The translations under genes were made by a program, and so were the position numbers. A stretch of 64,000 bases of DNA from Asterias amurensis (lineage: Eukaryota > Echinodermata > Asteroidea > Forcipulatida > Asteriidae), in assembly GCF_032118995.1 (NCBI RefSeq), contig NC_092665.1, positions 16,760,012 to 16,824,011 of the forward strand, read 5' to 3'. Position 1 is the first letter of the stretch; every line of letters starts with the position of its first letter. The notes below the pieces were generated by a model. The model did no database searches. It saw nothing but the letters and a program-made list of their open reading frames with translations, and had not been told where the DNA came from. This document shows, one piece after another, positions 14,401-26,000 of the stretch.

Positions 14401-17400
14401 TTCACTATCAGAAGTCGAGTCTGATGCATTCTACCACGAGACACAAAAACTAGTATGCAAGGACCCTGGGAATTATGAATCAAATGAAAACTCTGAAATA
14501 AACTTTAAAAAACAGTCACAATGGGATTAACAAAATTAAAATGTTTAACAGAAATACAAATTGGGCAGAAACATCCTGTAAAACAAAGAAGAACAAAGCA
14601 CGAGTCATTCTACCAGAATCTGTAGTTACTTCAATGTTTTTATTTTCACAACATACATTTTTCTTGCTGTTATATCAAGGTGTTTATTGTTGAGCGTGCA
14701 GGACGTCGCATCTTGCTGCTCTATCCATTCGGATTGATGGTTCTCTTCACTGGTTTACTGACAGTATCCCTCAATCTTCAGGTTAGTTTTCTAAAAGTAG
14801 CAAATCACCTTTTGATCTTAAGCCCTTTTCACACTGAATCTTCTACCCCCATGAGACATAGCCCTGGGGAAGCCTAGAACTGTTTTTATCCCCCAGTTAC
14901 CCCAGCAGACTTTAACAATGTGTCCCTATTTCAAGAGGTTCTAGTTTCACGTTCAAGAATACCCAGGGATTTTACCGCTTACCCCTACTCTAGAGCAGGG
15001 ATGGCTTATTCCCCGGGGTACCAGGTATGAAAAGGCTGGTCGTTATTCCCCCCCCCCCCAGGGCAACCCCGGGGAATTGAGTAGGGTGAACAGGACTTTA
15101 GATACGATCCCTGAACTTGAAGGGTTATCCACTTGGGACTAATCATACCTTGAATCATGATTGAAATCATGTCTGTCAACTGAACAAACTAAATGTTTGG
15201 GCACAACCAGTCTGTCCAGCTTCACTGGAATGTAAAGAAGTGTCTCTGAAAACATCCTAAAATCTAGAAATATTATAGGCTTACCCTTTCCCAACAGCTG
15301 AAAAAATACAATATCCTTAAGGTTTGACTATAGAATCAGAACTATACAGAAAAATACTTATCAAAACTATGACAAACAAACATAATTACCTACAGAAACA
15401 TGATTTGGTTTTGGTCAACCAACATCAACCTTAAAATGTTACCCTGTATGGTATTTTTTTAAGGTTAAACAATAGTTTCAGTGTCTCTGTAGACCTCATA
15501 CCTTGATTAAAATCCAGCTGCTACCACCAAAGTGAAAAGTCATTCTCTTAAACAGTGCCCTCACTGATGTTAAAAAAAGCGCAGATCATTGGTGCTACTA
15601 TTTGTGGGTAAAAATATATACATGACCTTGGGATACCAGCAGTGTTATGAAAGGGGTCTTTGAAAATCTGCAATTAAGTATGAACAGCATGCAGGTTGGG
15701 TCAATGAGCCTAATGCATAAGCTCTCTTCATAAGCAAAACAATTACAGCTTAACATATAACTTATTTCATGGTTTAGCACGTAAATGTTACCTCCGATTG
15801 TGTTTTCCATGTTACTTGAGTATTCTTCCCTTACAGCTAGCACAGAATTTTGCACGTACCCTGTAATTGAACAGAGACTGTACGCGCAGAATTCAGTGGT
15901 TTGGCAACTATATTTCGTTGAGATGTAGGAACATATGAGGCCTACAAGACATGCAGCATACTGTCAGTAGAATACAAATAAAAACATTATGGTATCTTTA
16001 CAAATAAAAACTATTTTTATCAATCATTTTATAAATGTATATCTACCACTGACATAGTTAAAGACAACAATAATAAATCAATGATAGAACAAAAACTGTA
16101 ACCGTAACTCCCAAAGTTTTGTGACAATTAAAATACAAAGGCACAATATCCGGGTTGGACTGAACCCATGACCTTTGCCATTCTAGACCAAAGACCAGTG
16201 GTGTAAACCAGACATTTTCATTTGAGAGCGGGAGCAACTGGGGAAAGAACATAATTTGGGGAGTGCGCCATTTAATGTATCGAACCATTCCATTTTGATT
16301 TGTTTTATCGCCTTTGGGGAATTTAATTATTTTTGTAATAATATTTTCAGTTTGAATTCATTTCAGTTAATAGAACTGCCTGATCTTGGTGTGGGGCATC
16401 GCAATTTTCAGATGTGTTTTTGAGCTCTTTTTGCAGTCACAGTATAATTCTTTTTTTAAAGGTTCATAAAAATACTTTTTACTATCTACTTTAGAAACTC
16501 TCCAAAGAATTGCATTGTTAAGCAGCGACAAAAAAATACTTTCCGCCACAAAACTTAGCACTAAACAAACTGAAATTTTGTCCTCATTTATCAGTTAGGT
16601 GTTTAGAAGCTAAAACATATCTCTGTCAAGTTCCTAGTGTTCACTAGCAATCAAGAATACAGATTATCAATATACAAAAAGGAAACCAGTCTATTCAAAT
16701 GGCTGTCTTTGAAGAGAGCTTACTGGAATAAAGTCAAGGCCCAATTTAATAGAGCTGCTTAAGCACAAAAAAACTAAGCACAACCAAATCATGCTAACCA
16801 GAATAAAGGTTACCAGCCAAAATACCATGTTACATGTACAATTTGAGAATGGTATCTTGCTCATTATTGCTAAGCAGAGCATTATTTATGCTAAAGCAAC
16901 TCTATGAAATACGGCCCTGTTTACACAACCCAACGTTCACCTTGTTTACATCAATACAAGCACACATACAAGGTAGTTTGCCACCGATGACCGGCCATGC
17001 AGTCCTCTTCCGGTTAAGTCATGTCTGATTTGAGAGCGCTGTACTGAACACCCTGATCCATCTTACTATTCACAGGACTGCTGTCAGAATCAGAACTCTG
17101 TAAAGATAAAAATGATAGATTGATCATCTAAATATTACTTCCCTTTTCCATTAGTTGACATTATTATTAGTCTAGAGGAATGGACAGGTAAGAAGGGTTA
17201 GCTAGAGCTTTGTATTGAGAAAGTTGTGCGTGACATGGAAGTACCAGTTCCCTTTTGTCATGTGTTTGCTGGACGTGATTTTAGGTCCAAATGTAGCACA
17301 ACCTAATGTGCAGTATAGTCTGGCACCCTGTGCGCACATGCATTTTTGGGGCTGAAAATTGCCTTCAATTACAAGTTGTTGCGCAACTCTCTCATTACGC

Positions 17401-18445
17401 ATGCTCTGTATCCAGACACTGTAACTCTGATGAAACATTAGTACAGGTCATGACCCTTATTTATTATTCATATATTTTCATTTGTATTGACAGGACTCGT
17501 TTGATTGGATGAGATGGCTGAGCTTGGCCTTTATCTTCTTGTACATTATTTCATTTGCTATTGGACCTGGTAAGTGATGAGTCAGCCGTTTCTTTTCCTT
17601 CATAACTAGCTCTGGTCAGACTGGAACTCCAACCTACACTCTATTGGTCAGAAACACCAAAGCTCCAGTCCGGTGCGCTTAACAGCTCGACCATGACACA
17701 ATACAGCAGTTAGGGATATATAGACTTGACAACTTATGAGCATACAGACTGCTAATACTGAGTAGCAATCGATGATATTTGGGTAGCGACTGGTAAGAAT
17801 TCATGTTGCATTAGATTCCATAAAAGAGAAGTTATTCCGATGTCTAATTGAGTAATCCACTTTGTATTTTGCCAGGACCTATCCCTTTTGTGATTGTCCC
17901 CGAGTTGTGGGCCCAGGGTCCCCGCCCATCTGCCATGTCTATTTCTGTCCAAGTCAACTGGTGGTGCAACTTTGTTGTTGGTCTGACCTTCCAGTTTATC
18001 CAGGTAAGTCAAATAGTTGATCCACGTTGTGTGATCCACACTGTGTGGTTAGTTGATCCACAGTGTATGGATACCATCCATCAATACAGCATGGTGGAAA
18101 GTTACTGTTTTGAACTGGCATCTATATTAATGCAAACCAATACATTGATACCTCACAATGCAATGTCTAAAATCTTACATCCTTAAAATAGTTTGTCACT
18201 TTAATGTTATGTATTTATCATTTATGTATTGTTCTTGTTATCTTATTTTCTAGTCTGGCATCGGAGCTTATACATTCCTGGTCTACATGGCTTTCCTGAT
18301 CTTAAGTACCATCTTCATCTTTTTCTTTGTTCCTGAGACAAAGAACAGGACATTTGAAGACATCTCTTCTAGTTTTGGAAAGAAACACGAGGTCAACCAA
18401 AATGAGTATGAACTGCAGGGTTCCAACAAGAGAGATCAGTTGTGA
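8443..18445 (+). CDS. SLC2A (GLUT) family facilitative sugar transporter
   Basis: Twelve exons give 505 aa: 8443-8589, 10665-10825, 11687-11817, 12107-12222, 12703-12862, 13466-13554, 13683-13787, 13912-14022, 14680-14781, 17494-17569, 17876-18003, 18254-18445, all GT-AG and phase-consistent. Family marks, by residue: GYGTGV in helix 1 (37-43), LGRKG (~101-105), [10 protein letters not shown] (153-162), PESPRW (220-225), QQLSGINA (296-303), VERAGRR (344-350), GPGPIPF (398-404), VPETK (468-472). These are the sugar-porter signatures of 12-helix major facilitators that move hexoses through the plasma membrane. The GPGPIPW tryptophan of GLUT1 is replaced by F, as GLUT5-like proteins also lack it, so a shifted substrate or inhibitor profile is possible. 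The start may instead be the exon at 6770. Two poly(A) signals lie at 19237 and 19252. The exact GLUT orthologue is not assignable by eye. Confidence 0.93.
10945..11081. mobile_element. Palindromic MITE in SLC2A intron 2
   Basis: About 137 bp with near-perfect inverted ends of about 36 bp: the left end begins GGATAACTTTCCGTATGG and the right end is its complement (CCATATACGGAAAGTTATCC). GTTCAG occurs directly on both sides, a possible target-site duplication. There is no coding capacity. Confidence 0.75.
13078..13158 (+). repeat. SINE-like 3' tail
   Basis: The segment carries GCGCTTTGAGA..AAGCGCTAATAAAAATC followed by a TTATTATTATT run. This resembles the 3' end of widespread tRNA-derived SINEs and related non-LTR elements. 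A similar tail (GGCGCTTTATAAATATC plus TTATTATT) occurs near 22,050. Confidence 0.45.
14335..14450 (-). mobile_element. tRNA-derived SINE fragment
   Basis: On the minus strand a tRNA-like head carries a B-box GGGTTCGAATCCCGG and an A-box-like GTGGTAGAATGC. It is followed by the SINE-type body GTCCTTGAGCAAGACACTTAA. The anticodon arm is not well formed, so this is not called a functional tRNA gene. It lies in intron 8 of the plus-strand transporter. Confidence 0.6.
16737..16918. mobile_element. Palindromic MITE, TAAGC-rich family
   Basis: About 180 bp with imperfect inverted ends (GGCCCAATTTAATAGAGCTG on the left; the complement of CTCTATGAAATACGGCC on the right). The internal part includes ACCAGCCAAAATACC. 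The same ends and internal motif recur at 26,601-26,812, and a partial copy is at about 25,610-25,790, so it is a family. Confidence 0.6.
17076..17099 (+). CDS. Candidate 24-bp micro-exon of the SLC2A gene
   Basis: Between exons 9 and 10, an acceptor (TTACTATTCACAG) and a donor (CTCT|GTAAAG) bracket 24 bases coding DCCQNQNS. It starts and ends in phase 0, exactly like its neighbours. Inclusion would add eight residues to the extracellular loop between helices 9 and 10, just before DSFDWMRW. The core isoform without it already matches normal GLUT loop length, so this would be optional. It could be fortuitous. Confidence 0.25.
17605..17700 (-). repeat. tRNA-like (SINE head) fragment
   Basis: On the minus strand GGTCGAGCTGTTAAGCGCACC resembles a tRNA 5' half with an A-box, and GGTTGGAGTTCCAG further on resembles a degenerate B-box. 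The anticodon arm and acceptor pairing are not convincing. It is probably a tRNA-derived retroelement remnant in intron 10. Confidence 0.4.
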
Positions 18446-18998
18446 ACTGACCCAAATAATGTATCAGAATAGATTAAACAGTAAAATACAAGAACCACAT
18501 TTGTGTGTGTGTGTCACTCAAATTAGAGACTTTAAACAAAGGAACAAAGTATACGATTGCTATCACATAGGAAAACAATAGGGTCCATTTTTGTCAGGAG
18601 AAAGAGTTGAACAAAAGGTCCACGACTGGAGACCACACACTTGTGTCTGTGGGTCCAATCACTCAGTCTTGTCTGATGATAAAACTCATCTTTTTATCAT
18701 TCAATGAGTCAGTTTTGTTTTCATTCAAATTTGTTTTTTAAGTAATATCAAGTGCCTTGAAAACAAGATTTGCAGTGGAGATAATTTTATACATTTCTCT
18801 GTTGTTTATAATGGTGTTTTTGTAAGACAAATTAAACAATTTGGAATGTTGCAGTAATTTGTAGATATGTTTAATCAGGTTAAATCTAGTCTCTAGAAAT
18901 AGTCTCTTTATATTGATGCATAAATTCCGTGTTGGAATCAACTGAAGTTGTGTCCGAAGTGACTTTGGATTCGGCTGCAATGTTAACGAAAGCCTAGC

Positions 18999-19066
18999 TA
19001 CAGCTATTGGCTACAGCTATTGGCTACAGCTATTGGCTACAGCTATTGGCTACAGCTATTGGCTAA
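18999..19066 (+). repeat. 13-bp tandem repeat
   Basis: Five head-to-tail copies of GCTACAGCTATTG with almost no variation lie in the 3' UTR region of the plus-strand transporter. Confidence 0.9.
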
Positions 19067-20024
19067 GTCAACAATGTTGAAGAGGCCTTGTCATCATCCA
19101 GCCACAGTCACTGGACTGGCTCCCAGTAACCCACTGCCAACTCTAAAGACGATGGGTTGCAAGAGACAAATGACCAACAGGGTACCAGGCAATAGATGAC
19201 TGGCCAAAAAAGAAGTTGATTCAGAAGTGTAGTTAAAATAAACAAAAGTTGAATAAATTTATTTTTGAATTGAAAAGAAAGTTGTTTTTGGAATTGCTGA
19301 AAGTGGTAGACTTAAAAAAAATGTCACCGCACACATTTGAAGTATTTTAAGGGGTTGCAGTTAACAATGGTATGATTGGAAGAAAAGATATGTCAATAAC
19401 ATTTATGATGGATGTCTATACAAGATTGAATACAACACCGAGGTGCTACAACTGGTTATATTATCAATTAAACTCGGTACATTTTTAGCTCTTTGTGTTT
19501 TTGCTGTGTATGTGAGAGTGGTTTTTAAAACTAGACTAAAAGCTAGAGCAGTGTACACTCGACTTAAGTTCCTTACAAGTTTGAATGTCTAAGAATATGA
19601 ACTTAGTAGGAACAACCTTACAGACTATTTCGGATTTTTTTTTTTTTTACTCTTGAATTACTGTTCAATGCAAAATGTGCTCAGTTATTTTCAGGCATAG
19701 TAACAGAAACATCTATATAAATTTCACTGTGATTTTTTCGAATAAGGCTTTTCTTCCTCATTACAATTCATATCTGTAAATATTATAATCTTTTCGTGTT
19801 TTTTTTTCTCCCTTTGTTCCAATGTTAGATTTGTAAATATTTTAAATAATACCACAATTATAAAGGCATAGGTATTGAATCTTGAGTGTATTGTCATACA
19901 GACCTATACAAAAAACAGGGAACCAGTGGCAGTATCCACAATATACCAACAGTCAATGAGGAACCAGTTTCAAGTCCATTCTGTGGCATTTATCTTATCT
20001 GGCTGGTTTTTGGTGCTTACGACT

Positions 20025-20101
20025 ATCGCTATGGTTATCGCTATGGCTATTGCTATGGCTATCGCTATGGCTATTGCTATGGCTATCGCTATGGCTATCG
20101 C
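20025..20101 (+). repeat. 12-bp tandem repeat
   Basis: Six to seven copies of a GCTATGGCTATY unit. The word GCTAT is shared with the 13-bp repeat about 1 kb upstream, so both may derive from the same slippage-prone sequence. Confidence 0.85.
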
Positions 20102-20928
20102 AAACGCCTGTTGTCTAAAGCAACAATAAAGAAGGGCTTTTCATTGTCTAGCCAAATTGCTGGAGCCTTAACTGTGGGCACAGGTGACATTGGCTACGGC
20201 TACTGCCTTGGCTGCAGAAACAGTGAGAATTGGGCCTTTTCAGTATCTAGCCATAGTCAATAAAGCCATTATTTTGAGCTCAGCTTCTGATTCAAACCCT
20301 TGATCCAAAATGAGGCTTGAAGTAAAAAATCTGGCTACTTTTTCAAGTACTGATAGTTTTGTAATTTTGTCCTATTATTATTATTTTTAAAAAGTACTAA
20401 TCAAGTTTAATAAATGAAATTGAAATAGTTACAAATGAAATAATTTTAGTAATTGATCGAAGTATTTTGCAGCACAGAGCAAATATTGTCAGGGGTCTCT
20501 GTATATTGTAATGTAGTGAATATTGTTATCATATTTTAATAATGGCTGACATTGCAAGTAAAAGTGAACTTAAAAATTTCAAACATTTAAAATGCCTTTT
20601 CCCCATCTTTTTGAGTCTGAAGTGTTGATGTTTATCTTGATATTTGTGATCAGTAGTGGTATAAAAACTGGTCATTCTGATAAGAAATATATTTTCCCTC
20701 TTCCAACCATGATACAAACAATGTAATCACTGCTACTCATGCATTTACTACAAGATGTCATATTGCAGGCTGGTATGGTTAATCTACCCTTCACAACCAC
20801 AGTGGAGGATATTGAATGGTCCAACAGTAGGAGGGTTAATAGTCAACAAGCAGCCTGTATTAACTAGACATACAAACAAACAGCACAGCAGATTGTATTC
20901 AGAAATTCTATTTAGAAAGCAAGAGATT

Positions 20929-21303
20929 AAAGGCAGTAGACACTGTTGGTAATTGTCAAAGACCAGTCTTCTCACTTGGTGTATTTCAAATGCATAAAAA
21001 AAAAACCTGTGAAAATTGAGCTCAACTGGTCTTCGAAGTTGCGAGATAATTATGAAAGAAAGAATACATTGTCGCCTGAATTTGTGTGCTTTCAGATGCT
21101 TGATTTCATACCTAAAATTCGAAATCTGAGCTCTCAAAATCAAATTCACGGAAAATTACTTATTACTTGAAAACTACATCACTTCAGAGGGAGTCGTTCC
21201 TCACAATGTTTTATACTATCAACCTCTCCTCATTACTCGTTACCAAGTGAGTTTTTATGCTAATAATTATTTTGAGTAATTATTAATAGTGTCCACTGCC
21301 TTT
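20929..21303. mobile_element. MITE with 26-bp terminal inverted repeats
   Basis: A 375-bp element begins AAAGGCAGTAGACACTGTTG and ends in the complement (..ATAGTGTCCACTGCCTTT), flanked by TTA/TAA. The body contains an internal near-inverted segment (ATTTCATACC..AAATTCG..CGAAATC). It has no transposase. It looks like a non-autonomous DNA transposon in the gap between the two convergent transporter genes. Confidence 0.8.
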
Positions 21304-23084
21304 AACAACAAAACAGCAAGAGTAAATAAAAATTGGCTACAGAGCATGCAATATATACAGTGATATAGTTTATTATAAACATAGAACAGCCACATGCATA
21401 TATTGGTTAACAGTAAACAGTAGTAGATAAATAGTCACAGTGCTTTGTTAATAATAGTATTAATCCACCGCATTAATATCACAAAAACAAATAAGAGAGT
21501 GTTATTTGACAAAGAAGCCAAAGAAAGACAAATGTGATGCGATCCAGCAAAATGAATCCTTTGTCGACCTAGGTCATTTAAACATTTTGATATCACCTTC
21601 ATTTCACAAGATTCAAACCACTCATTCAGCTGGATTGCATCACAGGTAATTAAGTGCAGCATTAGATTTTTTAAATATACAAATATTGACACAGTAACCT
21701 TATAAAAAACAATCACTAAAATTTTCTAAAATATATATGTTTTTTATATTTAGGTCTTGAATAAGTTTATTCTGCTAATAGTCCACACAACTGCCCCCCC
21801 CCAAAAAAAAAGCAAAACTCCACAAACAATTTCCCAGAAGTAAACACACACATGGCGTTATCGCAAACCAGATATATATATCAACATCTAACCATGCATT
21901 GCCCCAAAATCCCTTTTACTTGTTGCTAAACAAGTTGTTTTCTTCGCAAATTATTTTCATCGGAAACCCTCTGTATTGTAATAATGTATTTTGGAAATTG
22001 CTTTTTACCTTTGTATCTAGCACCTTTGAGGCCTTTTTGGCAAATTGGCGCTTTATAAATATCTTTTTATTATTTTGTTATTAAACTCTGTACATAATGT
22101 AGAATCTGGTACGGATTCTGTACATTCTGCAGTAAAACTGATTTTGAAGGGAAAAAATGGCACTTCGGGGCTTCTTATTGTCACATTTTTGTTTGGTCTT
22201 TTTTTTTATATACATAAACCCTAACCCCCCCCCAATCGTTTATTATTCATCAGTCAACATTTCAACAAAACAGAGATAATGAGATACTATAAAACGGACT
22301 GTTCAAAAACATTCTTTATAAAAATGAGAAGGTAATAAGTACACAGTGTGACAGACTTAAGAATTGCAGAAATAAAGTTTGTAAGTCAGTCTCACACTTA
22401 AACAGTTGTCTTATGGAACAAATATATGTAATCTGATTCATAAGATTTTTAACAAAATGGTACAAAACGATATTTGTATTTGCCTCGTTATATGGTGATT
22501 TAAGTTTTTATAATTGAATTAAATTAAAGAGTACTTTCTAATCTGATGCTGTAACTTCTTTAGATTTAACAGAGTAAGAATGCAAAGTGATAAATAGACT
22601 AACAAAACAAACCTTGTACTTTACCTTAATGGCTCAACAATCAGAACAGAAATAAGACACTTAATTAAAGTGCAAGACATCATGCAGTTTGCTCACAGAA
22701 ATAGATCAGCCAATTAAAGTGCAAGCCAACATGCAGAGTTAATACAGCAGAAGCAGATAAAAGAAAACTCAACTTAACAACATGTGATACAAAACAAGCA
22801 GAAAACAGTAGTCGCCAAGGTCTTAAAAGGCCATTTAAAACCAGCAGAGTTGTGGCCATGTGTCAAAGACCGAGCCTTTTCGCTTTGCCACAACTCTGTT
22901 AAACACTTTAAATGGCTGTTTAAGACCTTGTCGCTGACTCTTGAGTTAATGTCCAATCACAAATGCACCATTAAGTACAAAGCACAGTAATAAAGGAAAA
23001 GCTGCATTAATTTTAGAAGGATGTGTTGAAAAGCTGAGCTGCTTCAAAACTACATGTCTTGAAATATTAGGAAAGGAAAACAAA
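21304..23084. other. Intergenic / 3' UTR of minus-strand transporter
   Basis: No exon is recognised. A SINE-like tail lies near 22,030-22,085, a C-tract near 22,225, and a hairpin element at 22,806-22,942 (separate entry). Part of it is presumably the 3' UTR of the minus-strand gene that ends at 23,085. Confidence 0.5.
22806..22942. repeat. Long imperfect hairpin / MITE
   Basis: Two arms of about 45 bp are inverted copies. The left arm reads GCCAAGGTCTTAAAAGGCC..AGAGTTGTGGC; the right arm is GCCACAACTCT..GGCTGTTTAAGACCTTG. Because of this symmetry, both strands translate to similar short frames, which are not genes. It probably derives from a MITE. Confidence 0.75.
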
Positions 23085-26000
23085 TTAGTTGTTATTTTCA
23101 GAGATTGACAATCCTTTGTTACTCACTCCTCCTTTTTCTCCGTTCTCCAGACTGTTCTTGGATTTGAAGAGGGCGCTTATCTCTTCAAAACTCTTGTTCT
23201 TCGTCTCCGGAACAAAGAAGAATGTGAAGATGAAGAAGATGACCAGGAGGACAATAAAAATGATGAAGACGTAGTCAGTCAGTGAGTTCTGTTTCAAGAA
23301 AAGAAAAAGAATAACATCTTGAAACCAAGCTTTACCGAGCCAATAAGACAATTTATTTGCAGCAGCCTCATCAACGCGGTTAAACCAAACAACCATAAAA
23401 GCTCAAACATGTTTCTGGAACCGAGTGCACGTATCAAAAAAAGAAGGGGTCCGCCCTGGTTTGATTGGCTGCATATTGCGCCACAGCACCTTGTAAACTA
23501 TTACACCGTGCTTTTTAAAAATATCATTTCTCATACTTCAAATGTAGTCCAACATACCTTGCAAAAAAATACTGAATGTTGAAGTGACCTGGGCGTCACT
23601 GAGTTGACTGATATTAGAGCCAAATAAGCAGCCACTATTACTTTTCTTATTACTAAAGCAGGTATAGACCCCTTGTATTGGCACCCATTGATGATGTCAT
23701 ACAGTGGAAGCGTGTACCACCTGTTATGCCTAACTCTAAGCCAATGATATGTCATCATTGACCTCAGTGGGGGCGCTGTTTGGAATTGTGACATCACATG
23801 GGCCTATTTGATAAATTTTAACAGAGATTACCACCTCTTTCCTACTCAGTTGGGTCAGAGGTCACTCAGATTGTTAGATGTAACCATCCTACAGTACCTG
23901 AAGTATCGGAAACAGAAGACCAACAGCAAAGTTTGCTGTCCAATTGACGCAGAATGCAATACTGATGGCAGCTGGTCTGGGACCTTGAGAAAACAGCTCT
24001 GCTACTATCAGCCAAGGAATGGAACCTGAAGGAAGAAATGTCGGAAAACATTGCTGAATATGCATGTTTTACTTTGTAAGAAGAAAATTTTCCTGGGTAC
24101 ATGCACATTATGCTTTGTACAAAGCCTTTCAGGTTCATCTTCATTAACATTAAAATCTTTCCTACTAAACAAATTCACAAACAAAAAAGTAAAATAGTGA
24201 AAACAAACTTGCCTGGTCCAATTGCAAAGCCCACGGTAAAGAACATAACACAGACGATACTTATGTAAGAAGCTGGGTGCCAGTTCTCCTGTATAAAGAA
24301 ACAAAGAAATATTACAAATAAGAAATGTTGTGCTTGAGCAGCCAAAATTAGGCCCTAAGAAGTCCAAGTTTAATAACAAATTCTTGTGATATGATGATGA
24401 CACCGTGAATCAGAAATACTGGAACGATTTTCACGTACCCCAACGACAAGGAATATGGTCAGTAAAGATGCCCAGACAGCCATGAATCCAAGCCCAAAGA
24501 GATGAAGAGCACGACGCCCGCTGCGATCCATCAATGGCACCTATTAAAAAAACAAATAAACAAACTTCTGTTAATTAGACGTCAATAGAAATTCACCCAA
24601 ACTATTCAGCTATTGAAACAAACCTACAATGTATACAGATGCTCAGTAAAAAGTGGTTCCACAGCAAAGGACCAATGGTTATTTTGTCCCACAGCCAGTC
24701 TCCTCGCTCATCTTTTTGGTATTTTTAGCAACTCGTGCCGTCTATTGTGAGATTACTTACACTAACGATCGTCATCAGAACCATAACACCTCCAGTGCTT
24801 AGAGTTGCGTACATAGCGTTTTCCTGGGTAATGCCGGCAGCAACAAAAATCAGCGAGGAATAATACAGAACCTGTGGATGAGATATTGTGTTAAAACAAA
24901 GCAAAGATACTTTATTTTATATTTTATTACACACACACCAACGGCAGAATGAAAAGGAAACTAGAAAATAAGTTCACTTATAGATGATGGAAGAAACCCC
25001 CCAAAGGTGGAAAACCCTTACAATATGATAGGGACTGAAACCCACTCCACATGCAAGACTTCGGTCCAGGGTGGGATTCCAACCTGGGGGCCACAGATGT
25101 GAATGGCAGGGAACAGAAACCACTGAGCAACCCTGGGCCTAACAGTTTTCAGTGTCAGTAATCAATCATTAAAGATGACTTCAATAAGACTGAGTCATTT
25201 TCAGGAATACCAGACAGAGTTTCTTAAAAGTTCACGGCCAGAAACAGCTTCAGCTAGCAGCACAAAGACAAATTGGTACAAGCAACAATTTAAAACACTA
25301 AAAAACAACTTAAAATCTCATGGAAGTGCTCTTACAATGAAGTTTTGACAAAAATCTTACCGCATTTATTCCTGACAGTTGTTGTGACAACTGCATGACA
25401 ATACTGATCAATAGAGGGCGCCGTAACGAGCTGCGTTTGAAAAGCTGCCAGACGCTGACACGTTCCTCTTTCTGTTCTTCTGCATGCTCTCTCCTCATCT
25501 CAGCAATCTCATCTTGGATATCGGAATGACGTCGCAACCAAACAAGAGCTGGAAATAAAATAATAACAACTGAAACTGAGTACAGGTCATTATTTAATCA
25601 CTGGGGCCAAACTCTTCAGAACAAAAACATTACTAAACACAAAAACAATTTTGACTACCATAACTAGGTTACCAGCCAAATTAATGTGTCACATACACCA
25701 TTTGCGGCTGGTATTCTGTTCATCAGATTAATTAACAACATATTGTTTTGCCCAGATGATAATTATTAAGTAAAAACGATCAAAGAACCTCGCTTAAACC
25801 AAACTCCAAAAATTGGGGTCTAGAATTCCCCCAAGGTCTTTAAAATAACAGGGGAGAACCTTGTGTTTTTTCCTACCTTTTTCAGCTTCCTTTTGCTTGT
25901 CCTTGTTGATTAACAAATATCTTGGGCTCTCTGGACAGAACGGCATGGTTACCAGCTGAATTATAGCTGGTATTAATGCAGCACCCAAACACAAAGGCCA

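Larger units (their letters stand above)
18446..20928. other. 3' UTR and intergenic DNA with tandem repeats
   Basis: This is the 3' side of the plus-strand transporter, with AATAAA signals at 19237 and 19252 and others near 20127 and 20260. It contains two simple tandem repeats, annotated separately. Open frames overlapping the second repeat (alternating MAIA or YGYR peptides) are repeat translation, not genes. Confidence 0.6.

Noticed and set aside
19875..20263. Two overlapping plus-strand frames with alternating MAIA or YGYR peptides
   Set aside because: Both read through the 12-bp tandem repeat in different frames; a 3' UTR location is more likely.
22774..22990. Paired plus and minus small genes
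   Set aside because: The similar peptides on both strands result from the inverted-repeat structure of a hairpin element.
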